A DNA stretch of 64,000 bases, from positions 1-64,000 of the forward strand of contig NZ_JBHJMR010000015.1 in assembly GCF_042310355.1 (NCBI RefSeq). The letters are read 5' to 3'. A program made the position numbers and the translations under genes. Of the stretch, positions 16,474 to 27,846 are shown one piece after another (the first letter of the stretch is position 1; every line of letters starts with the position of its first letter). The notes under the pieces are model-generated. The model was given only the letters and a program-made list of their open reading frames with translations, did no database searches and was not told where the DNA came from. The stretch is from Wenzhouxiangella sp042310355. Lineage in GTDB: Bacteria; Pseudomonadota; Gammaproteobacteria; Xanthomonadales; Wenzhouxiangellaceae.

Positions 16474-17993
16474 GCGCCCTTCCCGATGGCCACGATGCCG
16501 TTGGTCTCGGCATACTCGCGGGCATAGTTGAGTTCGCCGCGCGTCTCGGCATGGATGGTGTAGACGGGCTGGCCGACTTCGACGCGATCACCCAGGCGCA
16601 CGTGCATGTACACCCCGGCGGCGGCAGCGGCAGGCGCACCGGCCAGCTTGGCCACCTGGGCCAGTCGGCGGTTGTCGAAACGGGTGACTTCACCCGAATG
16701 CGCGGCCGGCATCGGGTGGGACTGGCTGGCCACGGGCGGCCGGCGGAGGCCGCCCTGCGCGCGGCAGATGGCTTCGAAGCGGGCCCTCGCGCGGCCGCTG
16801 GCCAGCGTCTCCTCGGCCATCACGGATCCCTGATCGGGCTCGGCCACGCCGGCCAACTCGAGCAGGGCGCCGGCCAGCACGACGGCGCGCTCGCGCAGGT
16901 CACGCGGCTGGTCTTCGGCGTTGGCCAGAACCGCCAGAATATCGTGCGCCTCGAGCGCGGGCCCGATGCCGCGGCCGACCGGTTGACTGCCGTCGGTGAC
17001 CAGCACGCGAACCTGCATGCCGAATCGCTCTCCCGTTGCCCGAAGCCGGGCGGCAAGGCGTTCGGCATCGGCGCGCGATCGCACCTTGGCCGTCTCACCC
17101 ACCGGCACGTCGAGCACGAGGTGCGTCGAACCGGCGGCAACCTTCTTGGATATCACCGAGGCCACCATCTGGCCTTCGGCGTCGATGTCCATCAAGCGCT
17201 CGACGCGAATCAGGGTGTCGTCGACCGGGCTGAGTCGCATCGCGCCGCCCCAGGCCATGCACGCGCCCTCGGCCTCGACCACGGAGCGCAGCTGCTCGAT
17301 GTCGAGATCGACCCGGGTCATGGTCTCGACCGTATCGGCCGTGCCGGCCGGAGAGGTGATCGCCCGGGACGAGGTCTTGGGCATCCACAGGCCGTGTTCG
17401 GCCACGATGGCGACCACCAGCGGCGTCGTGCGATTGCCGGGCAGCCCGCCGACGCAGTGCTTGTCGACGATGATGTCGCGCGCCCACTCCAGGCGTTCGC
17501 CGGCGCCGACCATGGCCGCGATCATGTCGCTGAGCTCGTCGTCGTCGGGATCGCGCGCGGCCATGCTGGTCAGGAACATCGCCAGGTGGACGTCGGCGTA
17601 GCGACCGGCGGCAATGTCGTTGATCGCCGCATGCATCTGTGCGCGGTCGAGGCGATTGCCGTAGACGCGTCCGCGCACGGCGCTGAGCGAGGCGATCGGC
17701 TGGGGATGGCTGATGTGAACCGGATCGCCTTCGACCACGCCAAGCTGCCGCCAGGCCGATTCGGACAGGCCGATCTGATCCAGGCCGAACCATTCGGAAT
17801 CGATCTGGTAGAGCGTGGCGATAATCGACTTACCGGCGTGCTTGAGTCGGACGCGGGCGTGGGCCGAAAAGCCTTCGGATCGGCACACCGGGCTGTCGCG
17901 CCGGGTGATGACCACCAGCTCGTCGTGGGTGTCGAGGCCCAGGCGGCGTGCGACGAGATCGTTGCCGTTGTTCGGCTCGGAACCGGCGCTCAT
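16470..17993 (-). CDS. AMP phosphorylase-like member of the thymidine phosphorylase family
   Basis: A 507-residue enzyme, longer than bacterial DeoA by an N-terminal domain (about residues 1-95) that is typical of archaeal AMP phosphorylases. The core keeps DKHCVGGLPGNRTTPL and PKTSSRAITSPAGTADTVE. Archaeal relatives convert NMP plus phosphate to base plus ribose 1,5-bisphosphate. It overlaps by 4 bp both the beta-CASP gene upstream and the PRPP synthetase gene downstream. The reaction here is inferred from family; thymidine phosphorylase activity is less likely. Confidence 0.85.
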   Translation of the reverse strand: MSAGSEPNNGNDLVARRLGLDTHDELVVITRRDSPVCRSEGFSAHARVRLKHAGKSIIATLYQIDSEWFGLDQIGLSESAWRQLGVVEGDPVHISHPQPIASLSAVRGRVYGNRLDRAQMHAAINDIAAGRYADVHLAMFLTSMAARDPDDDELSDMIAAMVGAGERLEWARDIIVDKHCVGGLPGNRTTPLVVAIVAEHGLWMPKTSSRAITSPAGTADTVETMTRVDLDIEQLRSVVEAEGACMAWGGAMRLSPVDDTLIRVERLMDIDAEGQMVASVISKKVAAGSTHLVLDVPVGETAKVRSRADAERLAARLRATGERFGMQVRVLVTDGSQPVGRGIGPALEAHDILAVLANAEDQPRDLRERAVVLAGALLELAGVAEPDQGSVMAEETLASGRARARFEAICRAQGGLRRPPVASQSHPMPAAHSGEVTRFDNRRLAQVAKLAGAPAAAAAGVYMHVRLGDRVEVGQPVYTIHAETRGELNYAREYAETNGIVAIGKGA

Positions 17994-19363
17994 GGCAAGG
18001 CGTGCTCGGATCCGTCGTCCGGCACTTCGCAGTCCCAGCCCAGCTCCTCTTCGATGCGAAGGCGCAGGGCATCGGCCGCGTCGGGCTCGCCGTGGACGAT
18101 GAAGGTCTTGCGCGGCGGCCGTTCGAAACCCTTCAGCCAGCGCATGATCTCGTCGGCATCGGCGTGCGCCGAAAGCATGTCGAGATTCTCGACCCGCGCG
18201 CGCACCGGCCAGTACTGGCCATGGATCTTGACCGATTCCTCGCCGGCGATCATCTTGGCCCCGCGCGTACCGCCGGCCTGGTAACCGGCGAACAGGATCG
18301 TGTTGCGCCCATCGGGCGCGTAGACCTTGAGGTGGTGGATCACCCGGCCACCGGTCGCCATGCCGCTGCCGGCGATGATGATCTTCGGGTGGGGATTGGT
18401 ATCGAGCGCCTTGGACCCTTCAACGTCGCGAACGTATTCGGGCAGCGCGCAGGCCGCCTCGGCCTCGGCCGGGCTCAGACGATGGTCGCCGGGATGGTCG
18501 GCGAACACCTGGGTGGCGTTGATCGCCAGCGGGCTGTCGAGGTAGACGGGAATGGTCGGAACGGCGCCGGACTGGATCAGCCGGTTGAGATGGTGCAGTA
18601 ACAGCTGCGTACGCCCCACGGCGAAGGCCGGTATGATCACGCTGCCGCCGCGGGCAACGGTTTCCCGGACGATGCGCCCGATCTCCGCTTCCGGGTCTTC
18701 GTGGTTGCGGCTGCGGTTGCCGTAGGTCGATTCGACCACGAGGTAGTCGGCCGTGGGCACCGGCTCGGGATCGGGCATGGTCGCGCTGCTGTAGTTGCCC
18801 AGGTCCCCGCTGAAGACGATGCGCGTGCCGTCGATGTCGACCTGCGCCGTGGCGGCCCCGGGTATGTGCCCGGCATGCCGGAACAGCACCTCGACGTGAT
18901 CGGTGCGGTAGGGCTCGTCGTAGCGCACCGCGCGAAAGTGCTTGAGCGAGGCTTCGGCTTCCTCCTTGGTGTAGAGCGGCCGGGCCGGCTCGTGCTTGGT
19001 CCAGCCGTGACGGTTGGCCAGTTCGGCATCCTTTTCCTGGATGAAGCCGCTGTCGGGCAGCAGGTAGCGGCAAAGGTCTCGCGTCGCCGGCGTGGCCAGG
19101 ATCCGGCCGGAAAATCCCTCGCGACAGAGCACGGGCAGCCAGCCGGAATGATCGATGTGCGCATGGGTCAGGATCACGTGCTTGATGCGCGAAGCTTCGA
19201 TCGGCAGGGAGCGCCAGTTGCGCTTGCGCAGGTTCTTGTAACCCTGGAACAGGCCGCAGTCGACCAGGTAGTGGGAACGCTTGCAGCGCAGCAGGAACTT
19301 GGAGCCGGTGACGGTGCCGGCGGCTCCGAGAAAGCGGATTGTCTTTTCAGCGCTACTGGCCAT
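17990..19363 (-). CDS. Beta-CASP metallo-beta-lactamase RNA nuclease
   Basis: A 457-residue protein with an MBL core (HAHIDHSGW zinc motif) and a beta-CASP insert, ending with the MATGGRVIHHL and HADADEIMRWL motifs of the CPSF/Ysh1-like exonuclease group. These enzymes process or degrade RNA. It is first in the operon and coupled to the AMP-phosphorylase-like gene, which suggests that it supplies nucleoside monophosphates from RNA turnover. This last point is inference from neighbourhood. Confidence 0.9.
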   Translation of the reverse strand: MASSAEKTIRFLGAAGTVTGSKFLLRCKRSHYLVDCGLFQGYKNLRKRNWRSLPIEASRIKHVILTHAHIDHSGWLPVLCREGFSGRILATPATRDLCRYLLPDSGFIQEKDAELANRHGWTKHEPARPLYTKEEAEASLKHFRAVRYDEPYRTDHVEVLFRHAGHIPGAATAQVDIDGTRIVFSGDLGNYSSATMPDPEPVPTADYLVVESTYGNRSRNHEDPEAEIGRIVRETVARGGSVIIPAFAVGRTQLLLHHLNRLIQSGAVPTIPVYLDSPLAINATQVFADHPGDHRLSPAEAEAACALPEYVRDVEGSKALDTNPHPKIIIAGSGMATGGRVIHHLKVYAPDGRNTILFAGYQAGGTRGAKMIAGEESVKIHGQYWPVRARVENLDMLSAHADADEIMRWLKGFERPPRKTFIVHGEPDAADALRLRIEEELGWDCEVPDDGSEHALP

Positions 19364-19366
19364 TGG

Positions 19367-20131
19367 TCATCTCTTCGGATTGGATTGGCAGATTTCGGAG
19401 AAGCGTCTCAGGACGGTGTCGCCCGCCGGGCCCTCGCTCACGCCCTCGAAAAGGGCGCGACTGTCAAAGCCCTCGCCCTCGAGCAGCTCGGCCCGGGCCT
19501 CCACATAGCATCGCATGATCGCGGCATCGAACTCCGGGTGAAACTGCACACCCCAGCTGCGGCCACCGAAGTGCAGGGCGTGATGGGGATCGCCTTCGGT
19601 TCGGCCGATCACGCGGGCCGAATCGGGTGGGGCGAGTACGGCTTCGAGATGGGTCACCTGAACCGACGCCCGGGGTGCGAGCGCACCGATCAGTCGATCG
19701 TCGGTCGACTCGACTTCGAACGCCCGGGTGCCCATTCGCCTGCCGTTGGGATTGGGGCCGACGTCTCCGCCCAGGGCATGCGCCATGAGCTGGTGGCCAT
19801 AGCACACGCCCAGGACGGGCAGGCGGTCTTCGCGCACGATCGCGGCCAGCCATCGGGCGGTGCGCTCCGACCAGTCGAGTCGTTGGGAAACCATGGCCGG
19901 CGAACCGGTGACGATGATGCCGGCGTAGCCGTCCAGTTCCTGCGCGTCCGGCAATGGCGGCGACGCGACGACGTCACGCGTTTCCATGCGAAACCGCCGA
20001 CCGGCCGGCGAACGCGCGAACCAATCGTCAAAATCGCCGAAGCGCTGCCGCGCCTCGGTAAAAGCCGAGCCGGTCTTGATGATCAGGATTGTCGGCTGTT
20101 GCATGGGCTGGCCGCGCGAGCGACGGACCAT
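19367..20131 (-). CDS. Class I glutamine amidotransferase-like protein
   Basis: A 254-residue GATase1-domain protein with the nucleophile in GVCYGHQLMAHALGG and the His-Glu pair in WGVQFHPEF. It resembles stand-alone GuaA-like amidotransferases of unknown acceptor. AGGAG 7 bp before the ATG at 20131 supports that start; this ribosome site lies at the end of the upstream gene. It ends 3 bp before the MBL gene, so it may be part of the same transcription unit. Confidence 0.83.
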   Translation of the reverse strand: MVRRSRGQPMQQPTILIIKTGSAFTEARQRFGDFDDWFARSPAGRRFRMETRDVVASPPLPDAQELDGYAGIIVTGSPAMVSQRLDWSERTARWLAAIVREDRLPVLGVCYGHQLMAHALGGDVGPNPNGRRMGTRAFEVESTDDRLIGALAPRASVQVTHLEAVLAPPDSARVIGRTEGDPHHALHFGGRSWGVQFHPEFDAAIMRCYVEARAELLEGEGFDSRALFEGVSEGPAGDTVLRRFSEICQSNPKR

Positions 20132-20134
20132 GGC

Positions 20135-21514
20135 TCACTCCTGCCTGAATCGGTCCCGGAACAGCAGGCCGTCGAGCACGGCGGCGACATCCGGATCATC
20201 GACCCGCAGGATGAACATGCCGCGATTGATGTCGGAAACCAGCACTGAACCGTCGGCGAAATAGGGGAACACGCTCCAGGCACCGTCGAAGCCCAGGGGG
20301 GCGTCTTCGGGAAAGGTGTCGAACCAGGCCACCTCCGTGAGCTCGGCCGTGGCCGGATCGTCGATGCGCAGTATGCGCAGGCCACGTTGGTAGTTGGCCT
20401 GGAAGACGTAGTCGCCGATGACGTACTGGTTGTGATCGATCGACAGCCCGTCGGCGATGTACTCGGCCGGGTCCGGCGCTTCCTCGAGCGACTCGAAGTC
20501 GAAGATCAGGGTGCGCGTCCCCGCCAGGTCGTTGCTGGTCTCGTCGAGTTCATCGTCAGTCAGGAAATAGCGTTGATCGCCGGTCAGCCAGCCCTGGTGG
20601 GTGTAGGCCGCATCGTCGTAGGTGTGGCGGCCGACCTGAACGGGGTTGGCCTTGTCGGTGACATCGACAATGGTGACGCTTTCCTCGTTGCTGGCAAAGC
20701 AGATTTCACGCCCCTGGTAGGCTTCGTCCGGACCGCGGTAGACGACGCACTGGACATCGTGCGTGTAGCCGTCGTCCGCGAAGCAGCCGGCGTAGGTCGG
20801 ATTGGTGGGCTGGCGGATATCGACCATGTAGAGACCGCCTGAACACAGGTTGCCGCCGACGGCGTAGGCGTAGCCGCTTTGCTCGTTGATGGCAATGTTG
20901 TGGGCCGAGTGCAGGGTGTTGCCCCCGGCCTCGCCGGTGAAGTGAGCGTCGTGGTCGAAGGTCTGCGGATCTTCCGGGTCGACGTCGAGCAGCCGGGTCA
21001 GGTCGAAGACCTGGATGCCGTGGCCGGAGACGGCGTCGGCGACCATGAAAGCATGATCGTCGTAGGTCTTGATATCGGACCAGGTGCTCGTGCCAACGCC
21101 GTCGGGGCGCGGCAGGTTGCCAAGATAGACGGGATCGTCGGGATTGGTGATCTCGACGAAGCTTACTCCGTTGGAGCGTCCCATCAGCGCGAATCGACGG
21201 CCGGAGTCGGCGTGAACCCAGCCCCAGTTGTCGGCGCCACTGCCGCCGCCGATGGTCGGCAGGTCGAGCCAGCCGGACAGGCTGACCTGGTGGCAATCGA
21301 ACTTGTCGGCAGAGCCGGCGATGCATCTCGCCGGGCCCGAATAGTCGTAATCGACGCGTTCCTGCTGCTTCATGTGGTGCGCCATGCTCTCGAAATCGAT
21401 ATCCGGGTGCTGCTTGCCGAGGATCTGCGCACGCTCGCTGGTGAAGCAGCCCAGGGCGATGGCCGGGATGAGCACGAGCAGGGCAGGCAGGTGTCTGATG
21501 AGTCTGGAGGACAT
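20135..21514 (-). CDS. Choice-of-anchor B (LVIVD-repeat) lipoprotein
   Basis: A 459-residue exported protein built of repeated beta-propeller blades (YLGNLPRPDG, HGIQVFDLTRLLDVD, ESVTIVDVTDKANPVQVG), matching the choice-of-anchor B / LVIVD family. The start at 21514 gives MSSRLIRHLPALLVLIPAIA followed by LGC, a probable lipoprotein signal; the frame is open 20 codons further up. It is translated just before the amidotransferase, with 3 bp between them. Function of these propellers is generally unknown. Confidence 0.75.
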   Translation of the reverse strand: MSSRLIRHLPALLVLIPAIALGCFTSERAQILGKQHPDIDFESMAHHMKQQERVDYDYSGPARCIAGSADKFDCHQVSLSGWLDLPTIGGGSGADNWGWVHADSGRRFALMGRSNGVSFVEITNPDDPVYLGNLPRPDGVGTSTWSDIKTYDDHAFMVADAVSGHGIQVFDLTRLLDVDPEDPQTFDHDAHFTGEAGGNTLHSAHNIAINEQSGYAYAVGGNLCSGGLYMVDIRQPTNPTYAGCFADDGYTHDVQCVVYRGPDEAYQGREICFASNEESVTIVDVTDKANPVQVGRHTYDDAAYTHQGWLTGDQRYFLTDDELDETSNDLAGTRTLIFDFESLEEAPDPAEYIADGLSIDHNQYVIGDYVFQANYQRGLRILRIDDPATAELTEVAWFDTFPEDAPLGFDGAWSVFPYFADGSVLVSDINRGMFILRVDDPDVAAVLDGLLFRDRFRQE

Positions 21515-21623
21515 GATCGAATCCGTTGTGTGGTCGGTTTGCATTGGTGCCGGATCGCGGGCGATAGGGGTCAAGCCTGCCCATCTTAACGGATGGACGC
21601 CACCGGGCCCGGTTTCGGCCCGT

Positions 21624-21629
21624 TATACT
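21624..21629 (+). promoter_or_regulatory. Probable -10 of glyQS
   Basis: TATACT lies 32 bp upstream of the GTG start of glyQ. The -35 region is weak. Its position makes the in-frame ATG at 21593, which would lie upstream of the transcription start, unlikely as the glyQ start. Confidence 0.5.
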
Positions 21630-21661
21630 TGCGGTTTCGCCTTACGGGTATCGAATCGATC

Positions 21662-22564
21662 GTGTATTTTCAGGACTTCATCCGCACCCTGGACCGCTAC
21701 TGGGCCGAGCAGGGCTGCGTGCTGACCGCCCCGCTCGACCTCGAGGTCGGCGCCGGCACGTTTCATCCGGCCACTTTCCTGCGCGCCATCGGTCCCGAAC
21801 CGTGGAACGCGGCCTACCTGCAGCCCTGCCGCCGGCCGACCGACGGTCGCTACGGCGAGAACCCCAATCGCCTGCAGCACTACTACCAGTACCAGGTGGT
21901 CATGAAGCCCTCGCCGCTGAATTTCCAGGAGTTGTACCTCGGCTCGCTCGATGCGGTGGGTATCGACCCGAAGGTGCACGACATCCGCTTCGTCGAGGAC
22001 AACTGGGAGTCGCCTACCCTCGGCGCCTGGGGCCTGGGCTGGGAAGTCTGGCTCAACGGCATGGAGGTCACGCAGTTCACCTATTTCCAGCAGGCCGGCG
22101 GGCTGGCCTGCAAACCGGTCATGGGTGAAATCACCTACGGCCTGGAGCGCCTGGCGATGTATCTGCAGGGCGTCGACAGCGTCTACGAGCTGGTCTGGAC
22201 CGAGGGGCCGTTCGGCAAGGTGACCTACGGCGACGTGTTCCACCAAAACGAAGTCGAGCAGTCCGCCTACAACTTCGAGCACGCCGACGTCGACAGCCTG
22301 TTCGGCTGGTTCGACACCTGTTATCGCGAGTCCGTGCGGCTGGTCGATGCCGATCTGCCGCTGCCCGCTTATGACCAGGTGCTCAAGGCATCGCACGCCT
22401 TCAACATGCTCGACGCCCGCCAGGCCATCTCGGTGACCGAACGGCAGCGCTATATCCTTCGCGTTCGCGACATCTCCCGCCGCGTGGCCGAAGCCTACTA
22501 CGCCAAGCGCGAGGCGCTGGGCTTCCCGGCGCTCAAGGAAGCCGACAGGGAGGACGCGGCATGA
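21662..22564 (+). CDS. glyQ: Glycyl-tRNA synthetase alpha subunit
   Basis: A 300-residue catalytic subunit of the heterotetrameric bacterial glycyl-tRNA synthetase. The segments EVGAGTFHPATFLRAIGPEP and RRPTDGRYGENPNRLQHYYQ are almost invariant. I use the GTG at 21662, which gives VYFQDFIRTLDRYWAEQGC and aligns with the E. coli start; the ATG 23 codons upstream adds residues without family support. It overlaps glyS by 4 bp. Confidence 0.95.
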   Translation: MYFQDFIRTLDRYWAEQGCVLTAPLDLEVGAGTFHPATFLRAIGPEPWNAAYLQPCRRPTDGRYGENPNRLQHYYQYQVVMKPSPLNFQELYLGSLDAVGIDPKVHDIRFVEDNWESPTLGAWGLGWEVWLNGMEVTQFTYFQQAGGLACKPVMGEITYGLERLAMYLQGVDSVYELVWTEGPFGKVTYGDVFHQNEVEQSAYNFEHADVDSLFGWFDTCYRESVRLVDADLPLPAYDQVLKASHAFNMLDARQAISVTERQRYILRVRDISRRVAEAYYAKREALGFPALKEADREDAA

Positions 22565-24642
22565 GCGAGAACGCCGACCTGCTGATCGAAATCGGCTGCG
22601 AGGAACTGCCGGCCGGCCAGCTGCATTCCCAATTGGACCTGCTGGCCGATGGACTGGGGTCCAGGCTCGCCGACGCGGGTCTGATCGAAACCCACGCGGA
22701 CATCGTTCGGCTGGGCACCCCGCGACGCCTGGCCATTCGAATTCCCGCGGTCAAGGCGCGCCAGGCCGACCAGGTGCTCGAACGCAAGGGCCCGGCCGAG
22801 AACGTGGCCGTCGACGGCGACGGCAATCCGACCAAGGCGGGCGAGGGCTTCGCGCGCAGCGTCGGCAAGGCGTTCGACGAACTCGAGTGGCTGGAGAACG
22901 AACAGGGCCGCTGGCTGTTCACGCGCGTGGAGCAACCCGGCCAGTCGCTGGCACAGCTGCTTCCGGAAATGTTCGACGCGACCATCCGGTCCATGGCCGG
23001 CGCGCGATCGATGCGCTGGTCCGACCGCGAGGACCGATTCCTGCGGCCGGTGCGCTGGCTGGTCGTGCTGCACGGCGCCGACGGCGTCGAACTGAATTAT
23101 TTCGGCCTGGATGCCGGGCGGCAGACCCGCGGCCATCGCATTCATGCCCCGGGCTGGCACGAGATTCCCGACGCCGGTGAGTACGAACAGGTTCTGGAGA
23201 AGGCATCGGTCATCGTCGATCCGGCGCGGCGCAGGCAGCGCATCATCGAGCAGGCCCGGGCGCTTGCCGACGAGGCCGGGCTCACCGCGGTACTCGAGGA
23301 CAAACTGGTCGACGAGGTCGCCGGCCTGACCGAGTGGCCGGTGGCGGTGATGGGACGCTTCGACGAGGGCTTCCTGGCCGTACCCGAGGAGGCCCTGATC
23401 TGTTCGCTCGAGCAGCACCAGAAAAGCTTTGCCCTGCGCGACGGTGACGGACGGCTTGCGCCGCGCTTTATCGCCGTCGCCAACATCGAAAGCAGCGATC
23501 CGGGGCTGATGACATCCGGGTTCGAACGCGTGATCCGCCCGCGCCTGGCCGACGCCCGTTTCTTCTGGGACCAGGACCGGCGCGAATCCCTGGCCGACAA
23601 GCGACAACGGCTCGACGCGATCCTGTTCCAGGAGAAGCTCGGCAGTATCGGCGACAAGGTCAGGCGGCTGGAGAAGCTGGCCGAGACCACGGCGCCGGCG
23701 CTGGACGCAGGTATCGACGTCACGGTGCGGGCTGCCGGTCTGTGCAAGTGCGACCTGGTCACCGAAATGGTGGGCGAGTTTCCGGAACTGCAGGGCGTTA
23801 TGGGTCGCTACTACGCCCTCGAGGACGGCGAGCCGAAAACCGTGGCCGACGCCATCGAAGGCCATTACCGTCCCCGGCATGCCGGAGACGAGCTGCCGGC
23901 CGACCCGGCCGGACGCGCGCTGGCACTGGCCGACCGCCTGGACACCGTGCTGGGCGTGTTCGCCGCCGGGCAGAAACCCAAGGGCGGCAAGGATCCTTTC
24001 GCGCTGCGGCGCGCCGCCCTGGGCATCGTTCGACTGCTGGGCGACTCGGGCACGACCCTGACGCTGCGCAAGGCCCTGACCTCGGCCGCGGGCGCGCTCG
24101 AGGGCGTGGCCCAAATCGACGACGCCCTGATCGACGAAGTCGAGCAGTTCATTTTCGAGCGGCTGCGCTCCTGGCTGGGCGAGCAGGGGGTCGAGACCAA
24201 CACCGTGCACGCTGTCGCCGCCGGTGATTCGGGGTCGGTGGCCGACTTCGCCGCGCGAGCGCGCGCCGTCCAGCAGTTCGCCGACGACCCGGCGATGGCC
24301 TCGCTGGTCGCCGCCAACAAGCGCGCCAGCAACCTGCTCAAGCAGGCCGACCTGGAGGTGAGTCACCGCATCGATCGCGCTCGCCTCAACGAAGCGGCCG
24401 AGCAGCAGCTGGCCGAGGCTATCCAGGGTGCCGGGCGGGCGCTCGAGCGCGCGATGGAACAGGCCGACTACCCGGCGGCGCTGGCGGCACTGGCCGAACT
24501 GCGCGCACCGGTCGACGCCTTCTTCGACGATGTGATGGTGATGTGCGAGGACGAATCGCTCAGGAACAACCGCCTGGCGCTGCTGGGGCAGCTGCGCGAA
24601 CTGTTCCTGCATATTGCCGACGTCGCCCGCCTGGGCCGCTGA
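22561..24642 (+). CDS. glyS: Glycyl-tRNA synthetase beta subunit
   Basis: A 693-residue tRNA-binding subunit partnering GlyQ. The start ENADLLIEIGCEELPAGQL and the downstream HD-like (HYRPRHAGDELP) and C-terminal DALR-type anticodon-binding regions are typical. Its ATG overlaps the glyQ stop, and its own stop overlaps the start of the next gene (TGATG), so three genes are coupled. Confidence 0.96.
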   Translation: MSENADLLIEIGCEELPAGQLHSQLDLLADGLGSRLADAGLIETHADIVRLGTPRRLAIRIPAVKARQADQVLERKGPAENVAVDGDGNPTKAGEGFARSVGKAFDELEWLENEQGRWLFTRVEQPGQSLAQLLPEMFDATIRSMAGARSMRWSDREDRFLRPVRWLVVLHGADGVELNYFGLDAGRQTRGHRIHAPGWHEIPDAGEYEQVLEKASVIVDPARRRQRIIEQARALADEAGLTAVLEDKLVDEVAGLTEWPVAVMGRFDEGFLAVPEEALICSLEQHQKSFALRDGDGRLAPRFIAVANIESSDPGLMTSGFERVIRPRLADARFFWDQDRRESLADKRQRLDAILFQEKLGSIGDKVRRLEKLAETTAPALDAGIDVTVRAAGLCKCDLVTEMVGEFPELQGVMGRYYALEDGEPKTVADAIEGHYRPRHAGDELPADPAGRALALADRLDTVLGVFAAGQKPKGGKDPFALRRAALGIVRLLGDSGTTLTLRKALTSAAGALEGVAQIDDALIDEVEQFIFERLRSWLGEQGVETNTVHAVAAGDSGSVADFAARARAVQQFADDPAMASLVAANKRASNLLKQADLEVSHRIDRARLNEAAEQQLAEAIQGAGRALERAMEQADYPAALAALAELRAPVDAFFDDVMVMCEDESLRNNRLALLGQLRELFLHIADVARLGR

Positions 24643-25121
24643 TGGGTGGCCAGGCCGCGCCGGTACTGATCGAGCGCGCCCTGCTGCTCGGGCGGGGCGA
24701 CAGCGCGCCGGATGCGGCGCGAATCGAAAAAGTGGTTGCCTTCCAGCGGCGCGGGCATCGCGTGCTGCTGGTTGCCCCGAAACCCGCCAGCTGGCGTCCG
24801 ACCCGGCGCAGCGTGGACCGCGACCTGGCCCTGCAGCAACAGCTCCACCAGATGTTCTCGCGCGCCGGGGCCGAGCTCGACGGCGTACTCTACCTGGGCA
24901 CCGGCCTGTTCAGCCGCAAGGATCGCCAGAAGAACGAATTCGAACAGACGGCGCGGCGTTATGGTCGCAACGTCGGCGAAATGTTACTCATCGGTTGCGA
25001 TCAGGCGCTCATAGAGGCCGCCGACCGGGTCGGCCTGAAGCTCCACGTGATCGGCTCGAACCCCATCACCAACATCCCCACCTTCGAAGACTTCAGGACC
25101 GCTCTGGCGAACGTCGGGTAG
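24642..25121 (+). CDS. Degenerate HAD-like protein downstream of glyS
   Basis: A 159-residue protein starting at the ATG that overlaps the glyS stop. In related genomes the gene after glyS is often gmhB, a heptose-bisphosphate phosphatase of the HAD superfamily. This protein keeps a HAD-like layout, with a late GCDQALIEAADRVGLKLHVI segment reminiscent of motif IV. However, the expected DxD nucleophile is replaced by IERALLLGRGD, so phosphatase activity is doubtful. It may be a binding or regulatory derivative. Confidence 0.6.
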   Translation: MGGQAAPVLIERALLLGRGDSAPDAARIEKVVAFQRRGHRVLLVAPKPASWRPTRRSVDRDLALQQQLHQMFSRAGAELDGVLYLGTGLFSRKDRQKNEFEQTARRYGRNVGEMLLIGCDQALIEAADRVGLKLHVIGSNPITNIPTFEDFRTALANVG

Positions 25122-25171
25122 CGTCCCCGATCGGGGTTCCGTGAACACCTTGCTCGCTGGCGATGTATCGC

Positions 25172-25342
25172 TCTTGGAATTTTCAGGATCCAAGCACCAA
25201 TTTTCAAACAAGGACCCAATTGTCAATGACCAAAGGATCCAAACGTGGCCTCGGACACTCAAAGCGCCCCGATTCGTTTCGGTTACTTAAAAATTCGGTC
25301 ATTGGGATTTGTTTGTAAATTGGTGCTTGGAATTTCGAATTT
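25172..25342. repeat. CCAAGTACCAAA-family repeat, paired inverted arms
   Basis: The left arm (25172-25230) has CAAGCACCAATTTTCAAACA and the right arm (25297-25342) has the inverse TTTGTAAATTGGTGCTTGG. It fills the gap between the convergent HAD-like and gyrB genes and may end both transcripts. Confidence 0.78.
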
Positions 25343-25383
25343 ACGGGGCCGCCGAGGCCCGCGCAGAGTTGTTCAGAGGTTCC

Positions 25384-27768
<2,385 letters not shown>

Positions 27769-27846
27769 GCGGATGCGGTTTCCAGGAAGATTTGCGCGCG
27801 ACCGACGAGCGGAAAGCCGCCCGCGGAACTCCAACGCATGATTATA

